A model generated the notes under the pieces. That model was not told where the DNA came from, ran no database searches, and worked only from the letters and a program-made list of their open reading frames with translations. From Flavobacterium sp. (GTDB lineage Bacteria > Bacteroidota > Bacteroidia > Flavobacteriales > Flavobacteriaceae), in NCBI RefSeq assembly GCF_004295795.1, contig NZ_SEBR01000002.1, positions 62,001 through 126,000 of the forward strand: a DNA stretch of 64,000 nt. The letters are read 5' to 3'. The first letter of the stretch is position 1. The number at the start of each line of letters is the position of its first letter. Below, piece after piece: positions 7,858-17,473 of the stretch. The position numbers and the translations under genes are program-made.

Positions 7858-9210
7858 TTAACGTTTCACGACTCTCAAAGTTTTCACTAAACTTCCCTGA
7901 GTAAGAATCACGTTATAAACGCCCGAAGGATATCTTTCACCAAACTGCTGTGACTCGATCGCAGAGTAAGAGAATTCTTTCTCTTCGACCAATTTCCCTA
8001 GCATGTCATAAACCTTTACTGAAACTTTTTCTTCAGAAGAAGAATCCATGTCGAATGCAAAGCTCTCACTGTAAGGGTTAGGATAGACAACAGCGCGGAA
8101 ATCTGCAAGTGGTGTCAATTCTTCTCCTTTTACGATTGTACGTGTAGCGCCAGGAGCGGTAATCGAACAAGCTTCACTATAATCAGACCAAGCGCCTACA
8201 GTCATTACTGACACGCGAACTGAATATTGTGCTCCAGGGACAAATCCCGGGAAGTTGTTGAACGTAAAATAGTTCTGGCTTCTTACGATTACGTCAGACG
8301 TGAATGTCGACAAGTTTGTCAACTCAAAACGGTAAGATGTTACGCGGTTCAAACTCGTTGTTTGGATGATCGTTCCGTTGGCAGCGATTGTCGCCCCGCA
8401 GTTCGCGATTTGAGGAACCAAAGGCGAGGTAACCAAACAAGGTTGTCCGTAGCCCGAGAATTGTCCGTTTGTCTTGACCGAAACCTCGATTGAATATGTT
8501 CTTCCGTAAAGGTAGCTGTTGAGCATCGTCAAAGCGAACCAGTTCGTTGAACGCTCCAATTCCTGGCTTTGGTTGTTGGCCGCGTCCGTGATACGGAATT
8601 TATAGGCCGTCACGTTCGGCAAGCTTGTCGTAGCGATCAATGTGCTGATGCTGGCCAACGTTACATTACACTGCGAAGGATTTACTCCAGCCGATCCACC
8701 CGGATCCAGAACTGCAGGTGTAGAAACAGAGCAGGCCGGTCCGTAATAGTTCAACCATTGTCCGTTTCTTCTCAACTGTACTTCGATGCTGTAAGTAGAC
8801 GCATAATCGAACGCGGCCAATTGCGTGATCTGGAAGTTCGGTACGTTTTTATCGATAACCTGAACGGCGTTGGTTGCCAAATTGGTTACTCTGAAACGAT
8901 ATCCGTCCACCGGCGCACTGTAACTGACTGCTCCGATGTAAGAAGAGATGTTCGCAAGGGTAGTTCCGCATTGTGATGGCAATACCTGAGAATAGATTTG
9001 GCTTCCTTCGTCGATTGTGCCGTCGCAGTCGTCGTCGATTCCGTTGAACGGAACTTCCGTAGCGCCTGGGTTTACAGCTGCAACACTATCATTACAATCT
9101 ACAGCTGTCGGATCCACTATGTAACCGGCAGGAACTGTCGCTCCATAGCAAATTGTTGCTGTTACGCCAGAGGAGTATCCGTCAAGATCTGCATCTACAT
9201 AAAATGTTCC
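7858..9210 (-). repeat. Paralogous 1.35-kb segment, copy 1
   Basis: The 3' part of this T9SS gene encodes the MopE-type repeat, three about 100-residue modules and the sorting domain. It is colinear and of nearly equal length with 12542-13895 of the neighbouring gene. Both copies are in the same orientation and flank the SDR gene. Confidence 0.8.
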
Positions 9211-11472
9211 TGATTGGTAAACCGCAGCGTTCGAGTCGTTGCAATCTGTTCCGTTCGAAACGTAACCAACGGGTTGGTTGCAGCTCGATTGTGAAACAGC
9301 TGGGTTTCCGAATCCGTCGTTATCTGTATCTGCATACCAGGTAAGCGGAGTGCAAACAGTAACGTTGACCGTGTAATCTTCAGTTTGGCCGTACTCTCCA
9401 CCTGTGCAAGGATCGTCGATGGAACCTCCGTCGCCACTGAATAGTTTTTTGACGCGCATACGGGTCGCTCCGCCCAAGGCAGATGCCGGAACAGTAATGT
9501 TTGTCTGAGCCTGTGCGGCATCGAGACCGGTAGAGTTGTTTACGCTACCTGCACTATATCTTTCCGAAGCCTCGAAAGTACCGTTGTGGTTCCAGTCGAA
9601 CCAAACGCGGAAGTTCGTCGTGAATGCTCCAGCCGTGTTACCTTTAAGAGTCAACTGATACGTGCTTTCTGTAGTAACGGCACCAGTCACGGAAATAAAA
9701 TCCTGAATAGCAGGCGTACCATCGACAGTAGCGCTTGAACTGTTGTTGATTCCGGCAAATTGAACCAAAGTTATCGGCTCGACATTTTCTACATAACTCA
9801 CGTTGCTACAATAAGGTGCGAACGGATTTGAAGTTGTGAAGCTGAACGTGGAGCAACCTGTAGAGTCTGTTCCGTTTGGCGACTTGGCAATGATTCTCCA
9901 ATAATACGTCGTTCCAGGTGCAGTTCCGGTAAGATTTACCGTTGTTCCTGAAAAACTTCCAAGATTTGTCAATGCTGTTGCCGTAAGGCCAACATATAAA
10001 TCATAAGTTGTCGCAGCCGGACCTGTCGCAGATGGCGTCCAGGCCAAAGGGATTCCCGCCGCCGGAGCAGGAACGTTCGTCGCGCCATTGCCAGGGTAAG
10101 TCAAAGTCACACACTGTACCGGAGGAAGTGGCGCTACAATGGTTACGATATAGTCTTCGGTTTCGCCATAAGTCGAATTGCTTGCGCCACAAGCCATTGC
10201 GGTTGTTATTGCAACGTCATCGCCACCTCTTACACGCATTCTTGTGTTTCCAAGTAGCGCTCCTGTAGGAACCACAATGGAAAGAGTCGCAGGATTTACA
10301 CCCGATACAACTGCTGCCGTAAAACCCTCACTAGGCTCGAAAGCACCGTTCTGGTTGAAATCTATCCATGCAGCAGAATATTGCGTTGTGTGGGTACCCA
10401 TCGTGATTGACAGGGTATTTGTTGATCCTTGTCCAAGAGTGGGAGCAGTAACTGCGCTGTAAAAGGTGTAAGAACCTGTTGTGCAGGTTGAAGTGTTGTT
10501 CAGGCTTCCTAGCGAAACGTTCCTGATCTCGTCTCCGAATGAGCAACCATCTGCATAAGTTGTGGAACAATAAGTAAAGTTCGAACCCGTAGTAAAACTC
10601 ACCGCAGAACAGGCAATAGCCGCTCCAACGCTGTTTTTGGGAACAACCTGATAGTAATATTGCGTATTTGCAGCTAACGCCGCAGGCGTGTAAGAAGTTG
10701 CTGTCTGGTTTGTACTTACCAAAGGCGGAGTAGAAGTTGTTCCGAAGTAAACATCATATCCGGTTGGACCATTCCCAGCACCGGACCAAGTCAAAGTCGG
10801 GTTGCGGACAACGTTTGTCGCTCCCGTCGCAGGTGAATAAGTCGTTGCGCAAGTCGCAGGATTCGTCGCTATCGGATTCGTAAAATTAAAACGAATGTTG
10901 GGACGGGAAGTCGTCGGGGAATCCGGAGCAACAGTACAGTTGGCGTTAGTGTCGGTTCTGACATAATTGGTTTGGTTTGTTGCTGTCGTAGATACGCGCA
11001 AACCTCCGTATGGTGTAGTGAAAGGGTTGGAACCCGTACAGATATTCACCACAACGTTAGAGGTTCCGTTCCAGACGAACGAGGTCGTAAATGCGATCAT
11101 GTCAAAATTACCAGCGCTTTGCACCGTCGGCGCATAAGTGAAAGACGTCCGAACAACCTGAAGACCTGTTGTGACGTGTGGCGTCGCGACAGCTTGACTT
11201 GTGTGTCCCAAACTAATCGTGTAATTAGCCAGTGAGGAAGCGCTTTGGGAAATCGAAAAGCCCAATGAGCTGATTGTCGCGCCGGCGGTCATTCCACCAG
11301 CAGTCAACTCAGCCGCTGTGTAAACAATCTGGGAGTGGGTGTAATTGTAATAGCGCTCGACCGGATCTGCCGTGAGCCCATTTGTCGTCGCAGTACCTGT
11401 ACCGATAATACACTGCGAATGTCCTTGCCATGCGAATAACGCGGCCAGGAGAACATAATAAAGTTGCCTCAT
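7858..11472 (-). CDS. Large T9SS-secreted surface protein with GEVED, Fn3-like and MopE-type modules
   Basis: A 1204-residue secreted protein. It has a signal peptide (MRQLYYVLLAALFAWQGHSQ) and an N-terminal domain of about 180 residues. Fn3-like segments follow (GPTGYDVYFGTT; PAATTYDLYVG), each before a GEVED-type domain (WIDFNQNGAFEPSEGF; WFDWNHNGTFEASERY). Next are Asp-rich calcium-type repeats (DADLDGYSSG, FNGIDDDCDGTIDEG) like those of MopE. Three tandem modules of about 100 residues with conserved Cys come next, then a type A T9SS sorting domain (VVYPNPYSESFAF to the end). The last 450 residues are closely paralogous to the end of the 12542-15955 gene. Probably a cell-surface adhesin; the ligand is unknown. 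Confidence 0.9.
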   Translation of the reverse strand: MRQLYYVLLAALFAWQGHSQCIIGTGTATTNGLTADPVERYYNYTHSQIVYTAAELTAGGMTAGATISSLGFSISQSASSLANYTISLGHTSQAVATPHVTTGLQVVRTSFTYAPTVQSAGNFDMIAFTTSFVWNGTSNVVVNICTGSNPFTTPYGGLRVSTTATNQTNYVRTDTNANCTVAPDSPTTSRPNIRFNFTNPIATNPATCATTYSPATGATNVVRNPTLTWSGAGNGPTGYDVYFGTTSTPPLVSTNQTATSYTPAALAANTQYYYQVVPKNSVGAAIACSAVSFTTGSNFTYCSTTYADGCSFGDEIRNVSLGSLNNTSTCTTGSYTFYSAVTAPTLGQGSTNTLSITMGTHTTQYSAAWIDFNQNGAFEPSEGFTAAVVSGVNPATLSIVVPTGALLGNTRMRVRGGDDVAITTAMACGASNSTYGETEDYIVTIVAPLPPVQCVTLTYPGNGATNVPAPAAGIPLAWTPSATGPAATTYDLYVGLTATALTNLGSFSGTTVNLTGTAPGTTYYWRIIAKSPNGTDSTGCSTFSFTTSNPFAPYCSNVSYVENVEPITLVQFAGINNSSSATVDGTPAIQDFISVTGAVTTESTYQLTLKGNTAGAFTTNFRVWFDWNHNGTFEASERYSAGSVNNSTGLDAAQAQTNITVPASALGGATRMRVKKLFSGDGGSIDDPCTGGEYGQTEDYTVNVTVCTPLTWYADTDNDGFGNPAVSQSSCNQPVGYVSNGTDCNDSNAAVYQSGTFYVDADLDGYSSGVTATICYGATVPAGYIVDPTAVDCNDSVAAVNPGATEVPFNGIDDDCDGTIDEGSQIYSQVLPSQCGTTLANISSYIGAVSYSAPVDGYRFRVTNLATNAVQVIDKNVPNFQITQLAAFDYASTYSIEVQLRRNGQWLNYYGPACSVSTPAVLDPGGSAGVNPSQCNVTLASISTLIATTSLPNVTAYKFRITDAANNQSQELERSTNWFALTMLNSYLYGRTYSIEVSVKTNGQFSGYGQPCLVTSPLVPQIANCGATIAANGTIIQTTSLNRVTSYRFELTNLSTFTSDVIVRSQNYFTFNNFPGFVPGAQYSVRVSVMTVGAWSDYSEACSITAPGATRTIVKGEELTPLADFRAVVYPNPYSESFAFDMDSSSEEKVSVKVYDMLGKLVEEKEFSYSAIESQQFGERYPSGVYNVILTQGSLVKTLRVVKR

Positions 11473-11668
11473 AAATTAATTATTTGTTGTTAAATTGTCG
11501 TTCCTGCTTCGAGGAGCAGATGTTGAAAGTACGAAGAAACTTGGTATAGGGTTTTACGTTTTTGCAATAAAATTCCTTTAAAATCAAAGTTTTATGAAAA
11601 AAACCGACCAAGCGTAAAATTCGTCCGATTAAAGGCACAGAGCGGTTTTACGTAACATTTTGGTCACG

Positions 11669-11702
11669 CGCGCAACTTCGGCGGTGATTTCGATTATTTT
11701 TG
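11669..11702 (+). promoter_or_regulatory. Promoter of the SDR gene
   Basis: TTTG at 11669-11672 and TATTTTTG at 11695-11702 with a 22-bp gap are both full matches. The ATG is 15 bp further on, at 11717. Confidence 0.55.
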
Positions 11703-11716
11703 AAAAAACGCATTTT

Positions 11717-12499
11717 ATGGACGGCAAAATCATTTGGATAACAGGAAGTTCGTCGGGAATTGGCGAAGCTTTGGCTAGGGCTTTCGCCGATAAAGGAGCA
11801 AAAATCATTCTCTCGGGCCGGAACGAAAAAGACCTCGGTCGCGTGGCCGATGCCATCGGAACGGAAAATGCCAAAATCCTAGTGTTTGACTTATCGGAAT
11901 CGGCAAATGCAAAAAGTATCGTTTTTCAAGCGATTTCGCTATTCGGACACATCGACATCCTGATAAACAACGCCGGAATCAGCCAGCGTTCACGAATCGC
12001 CGAAACCGATTTCTCGGTAGACAAAAAGCTCATCGAAGTCAATTACCTCGGAACTATTGCGCTCACGAAAGCGCTTCTTCCGCATTTTGTTTCGCGAAAA
12101 TCGGGTCAGTTTGCGGTCGTTACCAGTTTGATGGGCAAATTCGGATCGCCATACAGGTCGAGCTATTGCGCTTCGAAACACGCACTTCACGGTTTTTTTG
12201 ACGTGCTTAGGATGGAACACGAAAGAGACAATCTCAAGGTGACGATGATTTGTCCGGGGTTCGTGCAGACGAACATTGCACGGAATTCGCTAACGCACGA
12301 CGGCTCTATGCAATTGTCTGATGACGAAAAAACCAAAACCGGGATGCGTCCGGAAGTATTCGCCAAAAAAGCCATCCGAGCCATCGAAAAACAAAAGTTC
12401 GAAGTTTGCATAGGCGGCAAGGAAACTTTCGGGGTTTTACTGAAACGCTTCTTCCCCAAACTGCTGCACAAAGTCGTTTTGAAAAGTGAGGTGAAATAA
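11717..12499 (+). CDS. Short-chain dehydrogenase/reductase
   Basis: A 260-residue classical SDR: a Rossmann fold with TGSSSGIG at 9-16 for NAD(P) binding, NNAG near 90, a Ser in VVTSLMG and the catalytic YCASK motif near 155. The substrate cannot be told from sequence. It resembles the DltE/YqjQ-like group that acts on lipidic or keto compounds. I chose ATG 11717 because the fold starts there (MDGKIIWITG); 19 more codons are open upstream without homology. It is the only plus-strand gene inside the T9SS block, flanked on both sides by the paralogous surface genes. Confidence 0.92.
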   Translation: MDGKIIWITGSSSGIGEALARAFADKGAKIILSGRNEKDLGRVADAIGTENAKILVFDLSESANAKSIVFQAISLFGHIDILINNAGISQRSRIAETDFSVDKKLIEVNYLGTIALTKALLPHFVSRKSGQFAVVTSLMGKFGSPYRSSYCASKHALHGFFDVLRMEHERDNLKVTMICPGFVQTNIARNSLTHDGSMQLSDDEKTKTGMRPEVFAKKAIRAIEKQKFEVCIGGKETFGVLLKRFFPKLLHKVVLKSEVK

Positions 12500-12535
12500 A
12501 AAAGGCCTCCGTTTCCGAAAGCCTTTCTATTTTAT
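12497..12535. terminator. Bidirectional terminator between convergent genes
   Basis: AAAGGC (12501-12506) pairs with GCCTTT (12521-12526), with an A run before and T-rich sequence after. It serves the SDR gene and the minus-strand T9SS gene. Confidence 0.65.
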
Positions 12536-12541
12536 TCGCGA

Positions 12542-13895
12542 TCAGCGTTTGATGACCCGAAGCGTTTTCACGAATCCGCCTTGAGCGAGAATCACGTTGT
12601 AAACGCCCGAAGGATAACTTTCGCCGAATTGTTGTGTCTCGACAGCATCGAAATTCACGTCTTTCTGCTCAACGAGTTTGCCGATCATGTCGTAGATTTT
12701 AACCGATACGATTTCCTGTGAAGGCGAATCCATGTCAAATGCGAAACTTTCGTTATAAGGATTCGGATAAACCACGGCGGTGAAATTCACGTGAGGTATC
12801 GTTTCTTCACCTTTCACAATTGTTCGGGAAGCGCCCGGAGCCGTGATGAAACAAGCTTCGCTGAAATCAGACCAGGCGCCCGCGGTCATTACCGACACAC
12901 GAACCGCATATTGCGCACCGGCAAGGAAACCCGGAACATTGTTGAACGAGAAATAATGCTGGCTTCTGTCGATTGACGAAACCTGGAAAGTCGACATGTT
13001 CGTGAGTTCGAAACGGTAAGAGGTGACGCGGTTAAGACTCGATGTCGACACCAAAGTTCCGTTTGAGGCGATTGTCGCGCCACAATTCGCGATCTGCGGA
13101 ACAACTGGCGAATTTACCAGACAAGGCTGTCCGTAACCCGAGAATTGTCCGTTGGTTTTTACCGAGACCTCGATCGCGTAAGTTCTTCCGTAAAGGTAAG
13201 AGTTGAGCATCGTGAGCGAAAACCAGTTCGTGGAGCGCTCCAATTCCTGTTGTTGGTTCGTCGCCGTGTCGGTGATTCGGAATTTGTAAGCCGATACGTT
13301 AGGCAAACTCGTCGTGGCGATCAAGGTGCTGATCGTGGCAAGCGTGATTCCGCATTGCGATGGACTGACAGCGGCCGATCCGCCCAAATCCAAAATCGCC
13401 GGAGTAGAGACTTGACAAGCCGTTCCGTAATAATTGAGCCATTGTCCGTTTCTTTTGAGTTGAACCGAAATGCTGTAAGTCGCGGCATAGTCGAAATTCG
13501 GCAACTGCGAAATCTGAAAATTCGGAACATTCCTGTCGATAACCTGAACCGCGTTTGTCGCCACGTTTACTACACGGAAGCGGTAACCATCGACCGGAGC
13601 GCTGAAACTCACCGCACCGACGTAAGAGGAAATGCTCGAGAGCGTCGTTCCGCATTGATTTGGCAAAACCTGGGAGAAAATCTGGCTTCCTTCGTCGATA
13701 GCGCCATCGCAGTCGTCGTCGATTCCGTTGAACGGGATTTCGGCAGCGTTCGGATGAACCGCGGCAAGTGCGTCGTTGCAATCGAATTCGGTCGCAGCCG
13801 ATACATAACCTGGCGGAATCGTCGCTCCATAACAAACTTGTGCCGTTGCATTCGTTGAGTATCCGTCGCCGTCGGCATCGACATAAAGTGTTGCG
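12542..13895 (-). repeat. Paralogous 1.35-kb segment, copy 2
   Basis: Colinear counterpart of 7858-9210 with the same module order and length, in direct orientation about 4.7 kb away. The proteins agree at most positions in this stretch. Confidence 0.8.
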
Positions 13896-15955
13896 CTTTG
13901 CCAGATATGGATATTGGAATCGTCGCAATCTGTGTTGACCGATGCTCCGCAAGCCGCAATTACGCCAATTCCATAACCATCGCCATCGGCGTCGAGATAC
14001 AAGATTTGGCTGTCGTCGCAATCGGTGTTGTCCGAAACGTAACCTTGAGGACTTCCCGAGCACGAGAAAACGCTGTTGTTGGCGTCTCCGAATCCGTCCG
14101 AATCCACATCGGCATAAAACGTCTGACCCGGCAAAATCGCAATCTCGAACTCACTCGTGGCCGAACATCCGTTTGGATCTGGATGATTGAAAATGTACAA
14201 AGTCGTCGATTCAGTAAGGATGTCGCCGCCGTAGAAAGGTGTTCCTTCTCCGTTTAGTTCCGAGAAATAATTTCCGTTTGTAAGCGAAGGCAAAGTGTAC
14301 GGACCGCATGAAATTACATCATCAGGCGTATCTACAGCCGGTTCCGGAGCGATTAAAAGCTGGAAACTCGTAACTGCGTAACACGAAGCCGAGGCGTTGT
14401 TGCGCACTCTTGCATAAACCGTCGTGGCGTTAGCAGCCGAAAACGAACTTGCGTTCGAAATCACATTTGTATTGTTGTTGGCACCATTTAAATTCGTGTG
14501 ATAGCTCACCGTGAACTGCGAAGCCGATTGTCCGTTCAAGATCAAAGGCGTTTGTTGCGGCAGATAAAAAGTCGCGAAAGTCGATGAGGCACATGCCTGC
14601 AAATTCGCAGGTTGCGTCGCCGTCGGAAGCGCGTTGATCGAAATGTTTGTGGCAGTGCTTGTCCCGACTATCGACGGATTCGAGCTTATTACGCGGAATC
14701 TGTATCCGTTTCCGACAGCTGTGCTTGAAGGGATAGTCACGTTGATCGAACCAGAAGTCGTGGCCGTGGCCGTTCCAACCGCAACCGGACTCGCGAAACT
14801 TCCCGAGGCGTCGCTCATTTGTGCCGTGAAACTATTTCCTGTTGCAAAACTTCCGGTAATTGCGTAAGGAAGGGAAAATGTCGAACCTTGGCAATATGTC
14901 GAAAGCGATGGATTTGAGGTTGTGATCGTTCCGCCGGGAAGAATGCTTCCGTGAACCGTCGAATAAACCCTGTTGTTGAAATTGAATGCCGCTATGATGT
15001 CCTGATAGACGTGATTTCTTGCGATGTTCAGTCCGGTTCCGGTGCCAAGGTTGATCGGCGTTTGCCAGGTTGCGCCCTGGTTGTTGCTGATGCGATATGC
15101 GACACCTGTTGCCGTGGCGTAACCGTCTACGAAATTTCCGAATTCGTCGGCCAATAAAGTTCGTCCGTAAGAACCTGTGGTTGCCATCAACGGAATTGCC
15201 GTCGTGGTATTCGTGGCCAAATTGATACGATAGCCCGGAGTTGCGCTGTCGCCGCCTACGAAAATGAATTTGCCTTGGCTTCCGGACGAGTAGGCGTAAG
15301 AAGAATAGAAAACCTGAATAGGCGGAGACAAGGTTTGGTTTGCGAAAGTCACGCCTCCGTCAGTGCTTTTTCTCAGGTAGATGTTCGGGTCGTCGCCTAT
15401 GGCGTAGATCGTCCCGTCGGAGGAATCCACAAAAATATCCGTAAAAGCCAAGAACGGCGAAAGGTTGGTGACTTGCCAGGTTCCGGCTCCGTTGGCGTTG
15501 TTTCTCCAGAGCTTTTGTCCGTCAAGTGAAAAAACATACACTTTGTCCTGATAGGAAGCTATTTGGGACGAGGCGGTGTAATTCAGGTTGAAAGCCGTGA
15601 AATTGGTATCTGAACCAGAACTGCGATAAAAGTAGCCGCTTTGAGAGGTGACGTAAATTGTACCATTTTGCGCTATGTGGATATTGGCTTCCTGCGATAC
15701 CAAAGAAAAAGAGACGACAAACTGGTAAGACTGACCGCGATCAGTACTTTTTACGAGATAGGCGCCGCCTCCGGAAGTATTCGTGTAAACTGCATAAATA
15801 TCGCCATTGGGAGCGACGGCCACGTTTTTCGACGCGTTTGACAAACCGATCGTTCCATTGCCGGTTGTGGAAACGATGACGTTGGAATACAAAGGTGCTT
15901 GCGACCAATGCGCCCAGGTTGTCATCAATAAGAAGAAGAGTACTACTTTTTTCAT
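12542..15955 (-). CDS. T9SS-secreted surface protein, paralogue of the 7858-11472 product
   Basis: A 1137-residue secreted protein. It has a signal peptide (MKKVVLFFLLMTTWAHWSQA) and an N-terminal half of about 330 residues that looks like a BNR/sialidase-type beta-propeller (VAVAPNGDIYAVYTN, STDGGVTFANQTL, SNNQGATWQTP). Ig-like segments follow, then Asp-rich MopE-type repeats (DVDSDGFGDAN, DADGDGYGIG, DADGDGYSTN), three about 100-residue Cys-containing modules, and a type A T9SS sorting domain (VVYPNPYNESFAF). N-terminal halves differ between the paralogues while C-terminal parts match, so the modules were shuffled. The propeller could bind or cleave sugars, but no catalytic residues were identified. 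Confidence 0.9.
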   Translation of the reverse strand: MKKVVLFFLLMTTWAHWSQAPLYSNVIVSTTGNGTIGLSNASKNVAVAPNGDIYAVYTNTSGGGAYLVKSTDRGQSYQFVVSFSLVSQEANIHIAQNGTIYVTSQSGYFYRSSGSDTNFTAFNLNYTASSQIASYQDKVYVFSLDGQKLWRNNANGAGTWQVTNLSPFLAFTDIFVDSSDGTIYAIGDDPNIYLRKSTDGGVTFANQTLSPPIQVFYSSYAYSSGSQGKFIFVGGDSATPGYRINLATNTTTAIPLMATTGSYGRTLLADEFGNFVDGYATATGVAYRISNNQGATWQTPINLGTGTGLNIARNHVYQDIIAAFNFNNRVYSTVHGSILPGGTITTSNPSLSTYCQGSTFSLPYAITGSFATGNSFTAQMSDASGSFASPVAVGTATATTSGSINVTIPSSTAVGNGYRFRVISSNPSIVGTSTATNISINALPTATQPANLQACASSTFATFYLPQQTPLILNGQSASQFTVSYHTNLNGANNNTNVISNASSFSAANATTVYARVRNNASASCYAVTSFQLLIAPEPAVDTPDDVISCGPYTLPSLTNGNYFSELNGEGTPFYGGDILTESTTLYIFNHPDPNGCSATSEFEIAILPGQTFYADVDSDGFGDANNSVFSCSGSPQGYVSDNTDCDDSQILYLDADGDGYGIGVIAACGASVNTDCDDSNIHIWQSATLYVDADGDGYSTNATAQVCYGATIPPGYVSAATEFDCNDALAAVHPNAAEIPFNGIDDDCDGAIDEGSQIFSQVLPNQCGTTLSSISSYVGAVSFSAPVDGYRFRVVNVATNAVQVIDRNVPNFQISQLPNFDYAATYSISVQLKRNGQWLNYYGTACQVSTPAILDLGGSAAVSPSQCGITLATISTLIATTSLPNVSAYKFRITDTATNQQQELERSTNWFSLTMLNSYLYGRTYAIEVSVKTNGQFSGYGQPCLVNSPVVPQIANCGATIASNGTLVSTSSLNRVTSYRFELTNMSTFQVSSIDRSQHYFSFNNVPGFLAGAQYAVRVSVMTAGAWSDFSEACFITAPGASRTIVKGEETIPHVNFTAVVYPNPYNESFAFDMDSPSQEIVSVKIYDMIGKLVEQKDVNFDAVETQQFGESYPSGVYNVILAQGGFVKTLRVIKR

Positions 15956-15981
15956 TTGCTTGTTGTTGTTTAAGAGGCGGC

Positions 15982-15989
15982 AAAATTAC
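15982..15989 (-). promoter_or_regulatory. Promoter -7 element of the 12542-15955 gene
   Basis: TAATTTTG on the minus strand, 27 bp upstream of the start codon. No clear -33. Confidence 0.45.
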
Positions 15990-16149
15990 CTTTGGAATGA
16001 ACGCGGCCCTATCCCTATTTGTGGGTATATCGACCAAATGCAGCTATAATCGATATGCGGTAAATACCTGTACTGAAGCGAAAGTAGAAGTTCTGGTAGT
16101 TGGTTTTTTAGGGGAAACACCGGGATTTTGCCTAGTTGGTTTTGTCGAT

Positions 16150-16180
16150 AAAAAAAAGCCTCCGGGTTGGAGGCTTCAGT
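16150..16180 (-). terminator. Intrinsic terminator of the VWA-protein operon
   Basis: AAGCCTCC (16156-16163) pairs with GGAGGCTT (16169-16176). On the minus strand the stem is followed by a T run. Confidence 0.8.
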
Positions 16181-16210
16181 GGCATCTTGATTAAAAACAG
16201 AAATCAGATT

Positions 16211-17470
16211 TTAGTTCTTGACGATCTTTTGTGAATGGATTTTCCCTTTCGCATCGGTTACCCTAAGCAAATAGATTCCTCTTGGCAACTGCGAGGTTTC
16301 CAATGTGATTTTCGTGTCGCGTGTCGGTGGGAAATTCAGCAATGTCCTTCCGTCTTTTATGTCCGATAGCAAAACGTGGGTTGCAATCTCCGGTACTTCA
16401 ATGTTCAGGATGTCGGCAAACGGATTGGGATAGATTCGGAATTCATTTCCAGTAACCGTACTTTCAGGGTTGTCCGCTTTAACGGCTTCCGGCTCATCCA
16501 TCTTGCCTACGAAAGGCGCTCCGCAAGTTGCAATGTAAGCCCTGAATTTTGTTCCGGACGCCGCCCTGAATCCGTTGGTCAAAACAATGGATTGCCCGGC
16601 ATGATAGCGTGCATTTACCGTTCCCGTCAAAAGGTTCGAAGCGGTAATCAGGTTTTGGGCCTGCCTGTCATCTGTTCCCGAACTTTGATTGTGCGTAGGA
16701 TTTATTAGCGTTAACGTTGGCGCGCATGCCGAATTGCAGAGGTTTTGCGTCACTTGCGCGATTTCTGTAGCACTTAGGGTAAAAGTCATCTTATACAACA
16801 GAAATCTTGGCAGCGTGCCTGGTCCGTCCGGATCTGCCGGATAACTCTCTATCGTCATCGTGTAGTTTCCGCCGATACTTGCAATGGCAGCGGCGGCGTT
16901 CTGTGCGTCGAGGTTCGTGGCGGCCGAAATGCCTGGTGATACTGCTGTCACGATAAACCTTGCGTTTCTTGCGACTTTAAAGCTCGTGTAATTCAGAAAA
17001 GCCTGATTGTTTCCTACACCAAATCCGGTATTGCAAAGATCTCCTGCTCGCGTCGCATCGGTAAAGAAAAAGATAACGAGATTGTTGCCCGGAGTCTGGG
17101 TAAGGTTCGTGACATTCACCAAATCTGGATTTGGCACATTATCCAAAGCATTTCCCAACGCGCCCAAGGATCGGTGCGCATATCCGCCGCCGCCTACAAA
17201 GCGTCTCGGAAAAGTTGCAGCGGCGGTATTGTTTGTGAAATTCGTCTCGATATAAGTGCGGTTCAAGTCGTATTGTGCGACGGCAACCCTGTTGAGCGGG
17301 TTGCATTGCAGGACATTGTTGATCAACGTTGGGATGGACTGCTGCATCTGGATATATTCATTTGCGTCTATCGAATTGGAATTGTCTATCCAAAAAATAA
17401 TGTCGGAGCCCTGTGCGGATGCGTTCCAGGGAAGCAACCATGCAACCAGTAAAATATAGATGTATCTCAT
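16211..17470 (-). CDS. Secreted VWA-domain protein with T9SS sorting domain
   Basis: A 419-residue secreted protein. A signal peptide (MRYIYILLVAWLLPWNASAQ) precedes a von Willebrand factor A domain (residues 22-210) with an intact MIDAS start, DIIFWIDNSNSID, where DxSxS binds the metal, plus FFFTDATRAGD. A stretch of about 60 residues typical of Bacteroidota secreted proteins follows (VNARYHAGQSIVLTNGF, GTKFRAYIATC). A type A T9SS sorting domain closes it (FRIYPNPFADILNIEV). It starts 3 nt after the stop of the 17474-18634 gene, so the two are cotranscribed. Likely an adhesion or matrix-binding protein at the cell surface. Confidence 0.92.
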   Translation of the reverse strand: MRYIYILLVAWLLPWNASAQGSDIIFWIDNSNSIDANEYIQMQQSIPTLINNVLQCNPLNRVAVAQYDLNRTYIETNFTNNTAAATFPRRFVGGGGYAHRSLGALGNALDNVPNPDLVNVTNLTQTPGNNLVIFFFTDATRAGDLCNTGFGVGNNQAFLNYTSFKVARNARFIVTAVSPGISAATNLDAQNAAAAIASIGGNYTMTIESYPADPDGPGTLPRFLLYKMTFTLSATEIAQVTQNLCNSACAPTLTLINPTHNQSSGTDDRQAQNLITASNLLTGTVNARYHAGQSIVLTNGFRAASGTKFRAYIATCGAPFVGKMDEPEAVKADNPESTVTGNEFRIYPNPFADILNIEVPEIATHVLLSDIKDGRTLLNFPPTRDTKITLETSQLPRGIYLLRVTDAKGKIHSQKIVKN

Positions 17471-17473
17471 GGT

